Below, piece after piece: positions 7,147 through 15,642 of a DNA stretch of 33,733 nucleotides. Origin of the DNA: a virus. The position numbers were made by a program, and so were the translations under genes. The notes beneath the pieces are model-generated. The model made no database searches. It worked only from the letters and a program-made list of their open reading frames with translations, and was not told where the DNA came from. The stretch lies in IMG/VR virus record IMGVR_UViG_3300009788_000222, positions 1 through 33,733 of that record; one strand, written 5' to 3'. Within the stretch, counting starts at the first letter, position 1. Each line of letters opens with the position of its first letter.

Positions 7147-8194
7147 AGAAGCTCCTCACGCTGCGCACGATGTACTCCAAGTCAGAATCGGACAACCACC
7201 AGCCAACAGGAATGCAGAGTTGATTGGCATCGAAGTAATCAACCCCCTTCAAGCGAAGATCGCCAATCATTACATCGTGTTTGTCGCAGCGCCGATGGAC
7301 GCTTCCTGAATCGATTCCGACGTCTTTCAAGTACGACTGAAGCTCCTCTCTACGACCAGTGATGATCGAATAAATCCAGAACGAGCAATTCGCATCCATC
7401 GGTGGAGTCGCTATCTTCGAGTCAATGAAAGCTTCTGAATACATCCGAGCATTCGCCATGTTGCGACAACAGTTCTCGTGAGCTCCAGAGAGGTTCTCGA
7501 GACCTATCGTCGCCGCGATGTCGTTCATGTGATACTTGTAGCCAGCCTCAGTGATGTTCTGCTCACAACGAAACTGGGCGCTGCTCTTCCTGTCCAGTCC
7601 GTACCAGCGCAGCAGTTCAGCTCGATCGCGCTGCTCCCCTGGAACCAACAGCGCCCCACCATCACCCGTCGTCAAGAACTTGATTGCCTGGAAACTCCAA
7701 CAGACGTAATCACCATGCTGACTGCTTCCACCCAATCGGTGAGCTGCATCCTGAATCACCGGAACGCCGAATGATTTCAGTCGCTTGTAATCACATGGGC
7801 GCCCGGCCCAGTCGACCGCAACGATCGCCTTGGTCTCTTTCGTGATCTTGCTCTTCACGTCTTCTGGTGATATGAGCCCGGTGATTGGACACACGTCTGC
7901 CCAGACGATCTTGGCCCCGCGATTGACAAGGGGTATGTTCGTTGCCGAACATGTCATTGGGGTGGAGATTACCTCTGATCCCTCAGCTATTCCGCAGAGG
8001 TGATAGGCGAGGTCAAGCGCATGAGTACAACTGGACGTCGCAAGTGGAACAGATGGAAGGTCCCAGGACTCTTTGAGTCCGAGCTCGAACTCCTCCACTA
8101 CGGGCCCCTGGCCAATGTAGCCACTGTAGAGCGTCTGGAGTAAGGACTCCTTGACGGTAGGCGACATGTAGACGCCGAAAAGCGGTATGCTCAT
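7130..8194 (-). CDS. DegT/DnrJ/EryC1-type sugar aminotransferase (perosamine-synthase-like)
   Basis: A 354-residue PLP-dependent enzyme starting MSIPLFGVYMS at 8194 (TGATG overlap with the amidotransferase gene). SGYIGQGPVVEEFE (24-37) is the typical N-terminal signature. Asp149 in VIQDAAHRLGG contacts the pyridine nitrogen, and Lys172 in SFQAIKFLTTGDGG is the Schiff-base lysine. Residues 270-354 form the small domain with a WIYSIIT strand and an IPVGWW segment. Length and motifs match nucleotide-sugar aminotransferases such as PerA/ArnB. With GDP-mannose 4,6-dehydratase in the same block, the natural substrate would be GDP-4-keto-6-deoxymannose, giving GDP-perosamine. That product is inference. 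Confidence 0.87.
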   Translation of the reverse strand: MSIPLFGVYMSPTVKESLLQTLYSGYIGQGPVVEEFELGLKESWDLPSVPLATSSCTHALDLAYHLCGIAEGSEVISTPMTCSATNIPLVNRGAKIVWADVCPITGLISPEDVKSKITKETKAIVAVDWAGRPCDYKRLKSFGVPVIQDAAHRLGGSSQHGDYVCWSFQAIKFLTTGDGGALLVPGEQRDRAELLRWYGLDRKSSAQFRCEQNITEAGYKYHMNDIAATIGLENLSGAHENCCRNMANARMYSEAFIDSKIATPPMDANCSFWIYSIITGRREELQSYLKDVGIDSGSVHRRCDKHDVMIGDLRLKGVDYFDANQLCIPVGWWLSDSDLEYIVRSVRSFFGHRY

Positions 8195-10005
8195 CAGAGA
8201 TGCATTCCCAACTGTTTCGCCCATAGCCTGAAGTAGAACATCGAAAAAATCGTCTTTGGATATCCCAGATGGTTAAACCTGAAAAGGTCATCTGTTTCTT
8301 TGTGCCAACCGTAAGTCAGACACTTACGGATTGATCTCCCAAGCAACGACCGAGCGTTGTTAGGAAACCTGTTGAGATCCGCCCATTCCGCAACCGGAGC
8401 GGTCCAACCAGTCTTCTTCTTCGTCAGGACACACTTAGGAAGTCGTCCCTTGTAAGAATCCAGAATGAGGCTTTTGGTCTTCTCGCTTCGGAGTTTTCTT
8501 TCTCCAGAGATGGAAAACGCGTAGTTCCTGAACAGTCTCGTCAGCATAGGGAACCTTGCCTCCATCGAAAAATGCATCCCCAGCTTATCGTTACGGATAA
8601 GGAAGTCCTCACACATGTGATTCATCGTTTCAAGGCAGAGGTGGTTGTTCAGTGCGTCATCCCCAAAGACATTCATCGGAAACCACGACTTGAAGTAGTC
8701 GATCCTTTCCCGGACCCTTGGTGCCCCTTTGGGGTTCCTGAGAAACAGTGGTCCACCCTTCTGAATCGTGGAGAAGAAATGCCAACGACAAATCGGATCA
8801 CTCAACCTGTAGAAACTGAAGGACTCTGAAGATCCATACCTTTTGTCGAGATCCTTCCAGACTTCGTCATACCTTGGAGGAGAAATGACTTCGAGATGTC
8901 GATTGTAGCCGGCAAGCAGTTCGTCTCCTCCGTCGCCAGTCATTACGACCGTGGCTCCAAGACGCGAAGCCTCCTTGTTGACCAGGTAGTAACATGGCGT
9001 GCTCTTGTTGTAACGCGGCTCCTCCTGAACCAGGATGCTCTCAGGGATCGCTTCCGTGAATGTCTCTTCAGTGACGTTCAGTTCGTAGTGCTTTGTTCCG
9101 TAATGGGCTGCCACCTGTGCAGCGGTCGTGGCATCACCATTGAACTTATCGGTATCCCTGCAATCGAAGCGCGTCGTTATCGTAATCGGCTTGCAACCAA
9201 TCTCGCACAGATGATGAAGGATCGCACAAGAGTCCATTCCACCACTGAGGTAGAGAGCTATCTTACGCCTCCCCATGGTGCATCGACGAACACTCTCATT
9301 CAAACAGGCGTAGAGCTCATTCTTGTCGAACGAGTCACTGGCCTCGGGGACTTGATCAGTAACGTTGTAATCCTCCAGTATCCTTGAAGACACGACGTCA
9401 AAAACCATGACCTGACCAGGAACAAGCTTCGACACCTTGGATGCAAGAGTCCTTGGTCCGGGAACAAACCCAAGGTCCATGTAGAGATGGAAAGAAAACA
9501 CATCGATCGTCTTCTCTATTCCAGACAAGAACAACGAGCGCAACTCCGAAGAGAAAACGATACGTCCACTGTTCAGGGTCGAATAGTAGAGAGGCTTTGA
9601 TCCAAAAGAATCTCTCGCCAGGGTTAACGTTGAGGATTCCCTGTCGTAGTAAGCGATGGCGTACATCCCATCGATCTTCTTGATGAACCCGTGACCTTCC
9701 TCAGACAATCCATGAACAAGAACCTCTGTGTCGGTCTCGGTACGAAGAGTCTCTACCGCAAGGCCCTTGTTGAGCTCTTCGTGATTGTAGATCTCACCGT
9801 TGAAGACAAGCACCGATCCAGGAAGAACCCACGGCTGCTTTCCCTCGTCTGCATCTCTCCCGGTGATCGAAAGTAAGTTGTGACCGAGTGTTACACGCTC
9901 GTCGTTGAATAGACCCTTGCCGTCTGGCCCCCTATGTGAAGCGGCTGACACCATCTTCTCAACCAAAGGAACGTTGTTACTGGTGATGCCGTGAATGCCG
10001 CACAT
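8194..10005 (-). CDS. Asparagine synthetase-like glutamine amidotransferase (AsnB family)
   Basis: A 603-residue, complete two-domain protein. Met-Cys at the start gives the N-terminal nucleophile Cys2 of class II glutaminases (MCGIHGITS), with HRGPDG at 24-29 and FNGEIYNHEEL at 68-78. The synthetase domain has the ATP PP-loop SGGMDS at 254-259. Length and domain order are those of AsnB. In O-antigen loci, AsnB-like enzymes often amidate sugar carboxylates instead of making asparagine, and that may be the role here; true asparagine synthesis cannot be excluded. Its TAG abuts the stop and start of neighbouring genes, so it lies within the operon. Confidence 0.88.
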   Translation of the reverse strand: MCGIHGITSNNVPLVEKMVSAASHRGPDGKGLFNDERVTLGHNLLSITGRDADEGKQPWVLPGSVLVFNGEIYNHEELNKGLAVETLRTETDTEVLVHGLSEEGHGFIKKIDGMYAIAYYDRESSTLTLARDSFGSKPLYYSTLNSGRIVFSSELRSLFLSGIEKTIDVFSFHLYMDLGFVPGPRTLASKVSKLVPGQVMVFDVVSSRILEDYNVTDQVPEASDSFDKNELYACLNESVRRCTMGRRKIALYLSGGMDSCAILHHLCEIGCKPITITTRFDCRDTDKFNGDATTAAQVAAHYGTKHYELNVTEETFTEAIPESILVQEEPRYNKSTPCYYLVNKEASRLGATVVMTGDGGDELLAGYNRHLEVISPPRYDEVWKDLDKRYGSSESFSFYRLSDPICRWHFFSTIQKGGPLFLRNPKGAPRVRERIDYFKSWFPMNVFGDDALNNHLCLETMNHMCEDFLIRNDKLGMHFSMEARFPMLTRLFRNYAFSISGERKLRSEKTKSLILDSYKGRLPKCVLTKKKTGWTAPVAEWADLNRFPNNARSLLGRSIRKCLTYGWHKETDDLFRFNHLGYPKTIFSMFYFRLWAKQLGMHL

Positions 10006-10770
10006 CTAAGTCTTCTTCTTCTTAAGATTGAATTCTTTCCAAGCCGGAATCCATTCTTCCCAGCCTTCCGACGCCTTGAGAATTTTGTCTGTGTCTTCGT
10101 CTCCGATCAGACCTCTCAAGTACTTCTCGTCCGGATCGTCAGTACCCATGTCGGCACCATGCTTCCAGGTTATCGACCGTCCCGGAATACCCTTGATGTT
10201 GACTATGTAGAATCCTGAGAAGACATTGAACAACAGCCCGCTCTCAACGAGCTTTGACCAGAATCTCAAGTCAATGAGCGGATCTTCTACCAAGCTTGCT
10301 GAATCCAGCGCTTTACGAAGAACCTCTATTCCTTCAGAAGCAACGCAGAAGGACCCCATAAACCGCAACCTTCTTCTTGCCTCTTCTGGAGAACATCGTT
10401 TATCGAAGTACTTGCGATACCCGACGTGATAAACCAGAGCTCCAGAGGTTGCCGCCGCCGAATGACCACTGACATTCTCGACCATCGCCTCGACGTAATT
10501 CGAAGCTATCCAGTCATCATCTTCGATGTACATCACAACTTCTCCATGGGAGTTCTGTAGACCCCATTTTAGGTTGTGGAAATTCGTGTACTTGTTTTTT
10601 GAGGGAGGAAGCCTGAAGTACCTGTACTCACTCCCAGAGCCAACGGGCTTATCTCCATCGTCGACCACAATCCATTCGATTTCAGACCAGACAGTTTGAC
10701 GCTTCATCCACTGCCTGCACAGATTAAATCCTGCGGGGCGATCTCTTGTTGGAGTAATGACCGTTATCAT
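10006..10770 (-). CDS. Family 2 glycosyltransferase
   Basis: A 254-residue GT2. MITVITPTRDRPAGF is the first Rossmann strand, IEWIVVDDGD (31-40) the second, and VMYIEDDDWIASNYVEAM (79-96) carries the DxD metal site. A GALVYHVGYRKY segment and the EDPLIDLRFWSKLV segment belong to the acceptor half. It ends in a lysine-rich tail (KKKKT). The start codon overlaps the stop of the oxygenase gene (ATGA). Donor and acceptor unknown. Confidence 0.86.
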   Translation of the reverse strand: MITVITPTRDRPAGFNLCRQWMKRQTVWSEIEWIVVDDGDKPVGSGSEYRYFRLPPSKNKYTNFHNLKWGLQNSHGEVVMYIEDDDWIASNYVEAMVENVSGHSAAATSGALVYHVGYRKYFDKRCSPEEARRRLRFMGSFCVASEGIEVLRKALDSASLVEDPLIDLRFWSKLVESGLLFNVFSGFYIVNIKGIPGRSITWKHGADMGTDDPDEKYLRGLIGDEDTDKILKASEGWEEWIPAWKEFNLKKKKT

Positions 10771-11519
10771 TTCTTAGCCTTGGCTTCTTCTTTAGCCCTG
10801 GCTTCTTCTTTGGCCTTAGCTACGTCCTTGGCCTTGACAGCATCCTTGAATCGATCACGAATGATGTTTACGGTGATCGTCTTGCGCATCTTTCCAGGCA
10901 CATCGAGTGGACGAACCCCATGAAGAGAGTTGAATGTCTTCACGAACAACGTGCATTGATTTCCACAAAAAGGCATGCTACGCAAAAAAACGATGTCCTT
11001 CCATGGGATCTGTCGATTCATGAAGTTGAAGCTCATCTTAGGATGCTTGGTCTTGTAGATCTCTGTTCCACCATCCCCCTCTGGCCAATCATCAGAGAAC
11101 GAAAAGATGAACGTGATGATCTTATGAGGAGAGTCCGTGTGCGGTATGATGCTACCACCCTCCCCAGGTAGCATAGAGAACTCCCATCGAGTACTCAGTT
11201 TCTCGTCACTGATAAATATGTCGATCTCTTTCTCGTGAAGTATCCTGATGATCCTCTTGATGAAGGAGTTCGATGAAACCGCCCTGTGGAACAGGTTCCA
11301 AGGTTTCGACTTGATGACCTTCAGCCAGAATTTGCCGTTGTTGGTTCTGGAGAGTGACAACTTGTTACCAAGCTCTGGAATCTTCACGAAACGACTCTCG
11401 TCGGGCCAAGCAGCCTGAAGTGTGTCGTAGGTGTCCGGAACAAATGCTGGACAAAAGTATCCAACCGGGTACGGATCGTACTCCATGGAGATTCCGTTGA
11501 GTAGAATGTCTACAGGCAT
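10767..11519 (-). CDS. 2-oxoglutarate/Fe(II)-dependent oxygenase
   Basis: A 250-residue protein with the facial triad of Fe(II)/2OG oxygenases: His127 and Asp129 in PHTDSPHK, and His200 in NSLHGVRP, followed by Arg212 in GKMRKTITVNII, which would bind 2-oxoglutarate. The preceding RWEFSMLPGEGGSI fits the double-stranded beta-helix. The last 25 residues are a low-complexity KAKEEA-type tail. TGATG links it to the methyltransferase upstream. The substrate is unknown; in this neighbourhood it could hydroxylate or otherwise oxidise a sugar, though prolyl or other protein hydroxylation is also possible. The family call is firm; the role is inference. Confidence 0.82.
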   Translation of the reverse strand: MPVDILLNGISMEYDPYPVGYFCPAFVPDTYDTLQAAWPDESRFVKIPELGNKLSLSRTNNGKFWLKVIKSKPWNLFHRAVSSNSFIKRIIRILHEKEIDIFISDEKLSTRWEFSMLPGEGGSIIPHTDSPHKIITFIFSFSDDWPEGDGGTEIYKTKHPKMSFNFMNRQIPWKDIVFLRSMPFCGNQCTLFVKTFNSLHGVRPLDVPGKMRKTITVNIIRDRFKDAVKAKDVAKAKEEARAKEEAKAKK

Positions 11520-12166
11520 CAGGCACTTCCAACTTTATTAGAAACCCAGTTCTCATTTCGGCCAAGAATCATCAATCCCTTGGAATGCTCATGATGACGG
11601 ACCATGTACCATCCGCTATCTGAAGCCAAGAACTTCTCGATCGTTGGCAACAACCCCTGACCTCGTCTCTTTTTACCCTTGTCACCAACTGACACCCCAT
11701 TGCCATACTTATGAACAAGTTGCTCATCCCTGTACCAGAATCCCTTTTTCCCAGCGCTCACAGTGTCGTGAAAAACAAGGTACTTCCGAACATTGCTGGC
11801 ATGTCGATCCAACTCCTGCTTCAGGTGCTCTCCGAGATGTGTAGAGTCAATGAAGAGCATGTCCGTATCGTGGATCTGAACCTTCCTCGAGTCCTCTCGT
11901 TTGAAGCAGAAAGAAGTCCTTCCGGTGAGATCAAACAGACTTATGATCCTTGGATGAAGAATCAGATCAACACTGATCAGGTAGTCAGGTTGAGCACACA
12001 GAAACGCCAAGGTGCTCTGCCCGGTCTTGACGCCGAACTCAGTAACATGATCGCAGTTCATTGCAAGACTGCGAAGGACTTTCATGTGACCACGAATCTC
12101 GGACCGAGTCCGACTCAGCATGAACTCCTTGTAACGTCTCTCTAGTTCTTCTGGTGGATTTCTCAT
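11519..12166 (-). CDS. Class I methyltransferase-like protein (Methyltransf_24/CmcI-like)
   Basis: A 215-residue Rossmann protein. VTEFGVKTGQSTLAFL (41-56) is the SAM-binding loop, LISVDLIL the acidic strand end, and DMLFIDSTHLGEHLKQEL plus YLVFHDTVS the D-x-x-H and H-D-T metal/catalytic region typical of the methyltransferase 24 and cephalosporin hydroxylase-like group. It overlaps the next methyltransferase gene by ATGA (12163-12166) and the oxygenase by TGATG. Substrate unknown; sugar O-methylation is likely from context. Confidence 0.75.
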   Translation of the reverse strand: MRNPPEELERRYKEFMLSRTRSEIRGHMKVLRSLAMNCDHVTEFGVKTGQSTLAFLCAQPDYLISVDLILHPRIISLFDLTGRTSFCFKREDSRKVQIHDTDMLFIDSTHLGEHLKQELDRHASNVRKYLVFHDTVSAGKKGFWYRDEQLVHKYGNGVSVGDKGKKRRGQGLLPTIEKFLASDSGWYMVRHHEHSKGLMILGRNENWVSNKVGSA

Positions 12167-13407
12167 GAGTTAGCCTTGACTAACTTCGCCATACCGATCT
12201 TCATTCCTCGACCTGGCTTGTCGATCAAATCAAGAAGCTCAACATTGAATTCTTCGCATTCCATCAAACCGTCGATCAGAGGTCGAGGTCCAAGAAGGTG
12301 ATCATGATGGTAATAGTCATCGAACAACACAACAGTTGAATCATGCATCAGTCTATGACAGTTGAACCAGTCACTCGTCACCGTCTCAATCGAATGGCCA
12401 CCGTCGATGAAGATGAAATCTTGAGGAGGCAACAATTTGTGCTGAATGATGTCAGGAAGGATCTTCCTTGAGTCTCCATGAAACAGACGAAACTTGTAGC
12501 CGCTGTCTCGAATCCTCTTTTCGACCTTCTCAAATCTCGGAGCCATCTTGCTCTTTCCAATCTCTTCTTTCTGCCTCTCCTTAGTCATTGACTCAAAGAG
12601 ATCAACCCCGGTGTAGAAAGGCTCACACTTTCTGCTGTGACACAAATCCATCAATCCGATGGCAGTACTTCCGTCGTAGGTGCCAATTTCAAGGATGTTG
12701 ACACGGCCTCTCGAACGACTGTCCAAGAGATCACTCAGTTGCATGTAGAGCTGCTGGTACCTCTTGCCCCTCAACTTCGGCAATTTCATCCCCATGTCCT
12801 CCGGGTAGAGAGTGTCGACAACCCTCTCATCAACTCTGACGTGATCCTTGTTCTTGAAGAAAATCCCTACTGCGAACCCCTTCGCCTTCCTAACCTTATT
12901 TACATCCCTACCCTGATCCTTCCAGACATTGAATTCGTACCGAGACTCCTGTACGTGCATCCCAAGTAGATCGAGAAGATCAAGAACATGCCTGACTGGT
13001 CTTGGATGAAAGGGTTTTGGGTTCGTCTTCTCGTCGTAATCAGGACACGTTTTTTCTTCATGACTAAGATTCAAAGCCGAACCCCAAGAGAGCAGCAATG
13101 CACCATCGTCGGTCAACACATCAACCATCTTGTGAAGACTCTTCTCCCAATACGGATCATGCTCAAGCATCGACGTGCTAATCACGGTATCAAACTTCAT
13201 CGACTCGTCGAACTCATGAGCAAGACACACGTGATCTACTCCTGGTCCATCGCGCCAATCCACGCCCAGGTATGTGCAGTCATCAAAATAGTCACGAACC
13301 GTTCCGTTGACGTCGTAGCTACCAAACTCGACAACTCGCCTGTTCTTGAACAGTTCAGGAAAGCGTTTCTTGCAAGTATCCCAGTAGAGTATGTTTGAGG
13401 GATGCAT
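12163..13407 (-). CDS. Two-domain methyltransferase fusion
   Basis: This 414-residue protein carries two complete class I methyltransferase domains. Residues 20-185: RRVVEFGSYDVNG (SAM loop), YLGVDWRDGPGVD and FDTVISTSMLEHD, a type 11 domain. Residues 205-410: VNILEIGTYDGSTAIGL, FYTGVDLFE and FIFIDGGHSIETVTSDW with VVLFDDYYHHD, a type 24 domain like its downstream neighbour. Fusing two methyltransferases suggests two successive methylations on one glycan, or one inactive domain. The ATG lies four bases after the start of a GTGPSL gene's reverse-side neighbour; the downstream gene overlaps by ATGA. Confidence 0.8.
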   Translation of the reverse strand: MHPSNILYWDTCKKRFPELFKNRRVVEFGSYDVNGTVRDYFDDCTYLGVDWRDGPGVDHVCLAHEFDESMKFDTVISTSMLEHDPYWEKSLHKMVDVLTDDGALLLSWGSALNLSHEEKTCPDYDEKTNPKPFHPRPVRHVLDLLDLLGMHVQESRYEFNVWKDQGRDVNKVRKAKGFAVGIFFKNKDHVRVDERVVDTLYPEDMGMKLPKLRGKRYQQLYMQLSDLLDSRSRGRVNILEIGTYDGSTAIGLMDLCHSRKCEPFYTGVDLFESMTKERQKEEIGKSKMAPRFEKVEKRIRDSGYKFRLFHGDSRKILPDIIQHKLLPPQDFIFIDGGHSIETVTSDWFNCHRLMHDSTVVLFDDYYHHDHLLGPRPLIDGLMECEEFNVELLDLIDKPGRGMKIGMAKLVKANS

Positions 13408-13410
13408 CGA

Positions 13411-14151
13411 TCAACCCCTGCGATTTGGGTCTAAGTTGACTTCTCTTCGATTGTAGTTTGAAACGTCGAGCGCTCCAGGCAATGGTTTAATATCGAGCTC
13501 TCCTTTCACCCGGTTGAAGTCTTCTACTGCGTCGTTGAGACCAATGAATGGCGTCAAACTGACTACGGGAATCTTCAGTTCATCTCTTATGACCTTGCGA
13601 ATATGCGCGGTGAAGTTTCGGTATTCTCTGTAGACGGCATCTGGATTGAGACCATGAAATTGAATGGGCTGAGCGTGGCCATGATGCGATCCATCGAGCG
13701 AGCACATGTCAACACCTACAAGATAGATCGCTCGAGCTCCCATGTGAGCCGCGATATTCATTGCCGTCTGCTGAATCCCGCGCCCAATGTAGAGCACGTT
13801 ACGAACCCTCTCACGAACGTACTGAAGGTTGAACCCGTGAGTCGGTACTGGCTTCTCGCCTTCGAAAACGTAGTATCTCTTGTCAGAGAATGACGCTCGA
13901 ATAGGAGCCTTCTGACCTTTCACAATCCACTGTGTCTTGTTCTTTCGTTCGGTGTCTTTCTCGTACTCCACGATCAAGTCAGGATGAACGGTGACTGAAT
14001 ATGTCAAGGAAGAATACTTCCAAGCACGATTGAGTCCGATCGTTGTCTTCCCGTCGAGGACCTCCATTGGAAAAACCCGCATCGACGGTCCGGTGCCAAC
14101 GATGTAGATGTCCTGACCTTTGTGCTTGTCCCAGAGCAACGAAACCTGCAT
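13411..14151 (-). CDS. GTGPSM-motif protein (GT42/DUF115-like), paralog 2
   Basis: The start is set at ATG 14151, behind AAAGGA and three bases after the stop of the GT8-like gene; a longer open frame reaches 14316 but lies inside that gene. The 246-residue product has DIYIVGTGPSMRVFPMEVL (14-32), NRAWKYSSLTYSVTVHPDL, a QTAMNIAAHMGARAIYLVGV helix-strand and VDMCSLDGSHHGH. The last motif, D-x-C-S-L with neighbouring His residues, differs from the other paralogs and may be catalytic. Nucleotide-sugar binding is likely; glycosyltransferase activity is inference. Confidence 0.7.
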   Translation of the reverse strand: MQVSLLWDKHKGQDIYIVGTGPSMRVFPMEVLDGKTTIGLNRAWKYSSLTYSVTVHPDLIVEYEKDTERKNKTQWIVKGQKAPIRASFSDKRYYVFEGEKPVPTHGFNLQYVRERVRNVLYIGRGIQQTAMNIAAHMGARAIYLVGVDMCSLDGSHHGHAQPIQFHGLNPDAVYREYRNFTAHIRKVIRDELKIPVVSLTPFIGLNDAVEDFNRVKGELDIKPLPGALDVSNYNRREVNLDPNRRG

Positions 14152-14153
14152 GC

Positions 14154-14858
14154 CTATCCTTTCAGAAGATGATCGTAGTACGGATGAAGGCCTTCCTTCT
14201 TCCGGTATATCCCTCTCGCCCACCTCAGGTCTTCCTGACTCACAGCGCCGCTCTCTATGGCTTCCTTCAATTCTTTCTCCCAGAGTCCCCTGAGAGGATG
14301 CTCCGGTTGGAACCACGGCTGTCTCTTCAGATCCGAGTAATGCAGGAGCTTCGTCTCTCCAGGCTTGTAGAGATCAATGTGATTCCACTCATACCCGAGA
14401 TCAAACGGCTTTGGTTTGATCCACTTTCCATGCATCACCTCTCTACGAGACAGCTCTTTATTCTTCAACCGAACAGGGATGTTTTGCCACGTCCTGCACA
14501 TCGCGCAGTTGATGAGAAGGACGCTCGTTAACGCCCGCTTGCCTTTGTGCGCACACCAGAGATGTGACTTCCCTTCATACGAATCCTTGAAAGCCCACAG
14601 CTTCGCAATGTCATCGAGTACGATCTGATCCGCATCCAGGTAGATTGCAAAACCCTTGTGGTCAAAGAACTCAGGAATCATCCAGCGACGGAACGAGAAC
14701 CCAGTAACACCAGTCGGAGCTTTGTCCCAAGGTTCACCCATCATCCTGAAGATCGCAAGAGGTCTCGACGTATGCTTTCGTATCGTGTACTTGAGGACCT
14801 TCTCCGGAATCCTCATCTTGGGCTCAGTACCTATGCAGATACGAATGATCTCTGGCAT
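14154..14858 (-). CDS. GT8-like glycosyltransferase, paralog A
   Basis: A 234-residue protein. IIRICIGTEPKMRIPEKVL opens it; FSFRRWMIPEFF (54-65) and AIYLDADQIVLDDI (71-84) contain the DxD (DAD 75-77) of GT8/LgtC/glycogenin-type retaining enzymes. TSVLLINCAMC follows, and KLLHYSDLKRQPW provides the C-terminal His-Tyr. It is a clear paralog of the protein at 17243-18028, sharing the opening, the RRWMIP/FRWMIP segment, the DADQIV site and the T-K-L-L-H-Y motif, though the two differ in length. Donor unknown. Confidence 0.8.
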   Translation of the reverse strand: MPEIIRICIGTEPKMRIPEKVLKYTIRKHTSRPLAIFRMMGEPWDKAPTGVTGFSFRRWMIPEFFDHKGFAIYLDADQIVLDDIAKLWAFKDSYEGKSHLWCAHKGKRALTSVLLINCAMCRTWQNIPVRLKNKELSRREVMHGKWIKPKPFDLGYEWNHIDLYKPGETKLLHYSDLKRQPWFQPEHPLRGLWEKELKEAIESGAVSQEDLRWARGIYRKKEGLHPYYDHLLKG

Positions 14859-14859
14859 G

Positions 14860-15642
14860 TCAGATCACCTTCGCTCTCTTGTGCTTACCCTTTGTATGCG
14901 TGAAATAGTGACGCAGCGGGCTTGTAGGTATTACCTGACCAGGAGATGCTACACCGTAAGCCAAGTCAATCCTGCTGATCTCTGGGTGATGATTCAAGAC
15001 CGTCATCAGCTGCCAACAGTCGTCCCACCGATGTTCCTTCTGGAACTTTCCGCTGTCGTACCACTCCACAAGAATCTCGATGAGCTCCCTACCCTTTCCT
15101 CGCATGTTGAAGCCCACGACTCCAGTCTCTGGTGCCATCCTCCTGTTTTTAAGAAAGAACACGTCCTTTTCATTGAACCACTCACGAACAGTGTCTGTCT
15201 TGAGCCGCCTGCCAAGGAAAGACACATCGCAGTCGACCCAGATTATCGCATCGAAAGAGTAGTTCTCAACAGCGTGACGAAGGCAGACAATCTTTCGAAA
15301 CCACCGGGACGCGTTCTTGTTCCACCACCAACCCGGACAACGCTTCTTGTGTGGCTTCTGCGCGTTGTCAGGATATGGACATCTACATCGAGGATGAGTT
15401 CCGCCCAACTTCAGAGGGATAATCCCCTTGAAACGTTCTAGCCATTCCTTCAACCAGACGCTATCACCGACATCCCAGGAGAAGAACCCATCTGGAAACT
15501 TAGGTAGCTTGTCAGCCTCGAACCCCTCATGACAAAGAAGCATTGAACCGCCACTCCTGGTTCCCTGAAACGTGCTAATCAGATTCCTTGCACTGATCGA
15601 GTACATCGTCGGAATGAATGAAGTGACATAGAGAACCTTCAT
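14860..15642 (-). CDS. GT-A-type glycosyltransferase
   Basis: A 260-residue protein. MKVLYVTSFIPTMYSISARN opens it; FDAIIWVDCDVSFLGRRL (130-147) holds a DCD metal site, followed by an ETGVVGFNMRGKGREL segment that looks like an acceptor/donor loop and a HRWDDCWQLMTVL segment. A Cys-rich and Trp-rich insertion (PRCRCPYPDN, RCPGWWWNKN, about residues 84-111) is unusual and could bind metal. The ATGA overlap with the methyltransferase gene upstream shows translational coupling. Family assignment by motif only. Confidence 0.7.
   Translation of the reverse strand: MKVLYVTSFIPTMYSISARNLISTFQGTRSGGSMLLCHEGFEADKLPKFPDGFFSWDVGDSVWLKEWLERFKGIIPLKLGGTHPRCRCPYPDNAQKPHKKRCPGWWWNKNASRWFRKIVCLRHAVENYSFDAIIWVDCDVSFLGRRLKTDTVREWFNEKDVFFLKNRRMAPETGVVGFNMRGKGRELIEILVEWYDSGKFQKEHRWDDCWQLMTVLNHHPEISRIDLAYGVASPGQVIPTSPLRHYFTHTKGKHKRAKVI

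Noticed and set aside
10770-10850. Repeated TTGGCTTCTTCTTT-like sequence
   Set aside because: It is simply the coding of the KAKEEA tail of the oxygenase, not a separate element.
14154-14316. Upstream extension of the GTGPSM gene
   Set aside because: It lies inside the GT8-like gene; a good ribosome-binding site is at 14151.
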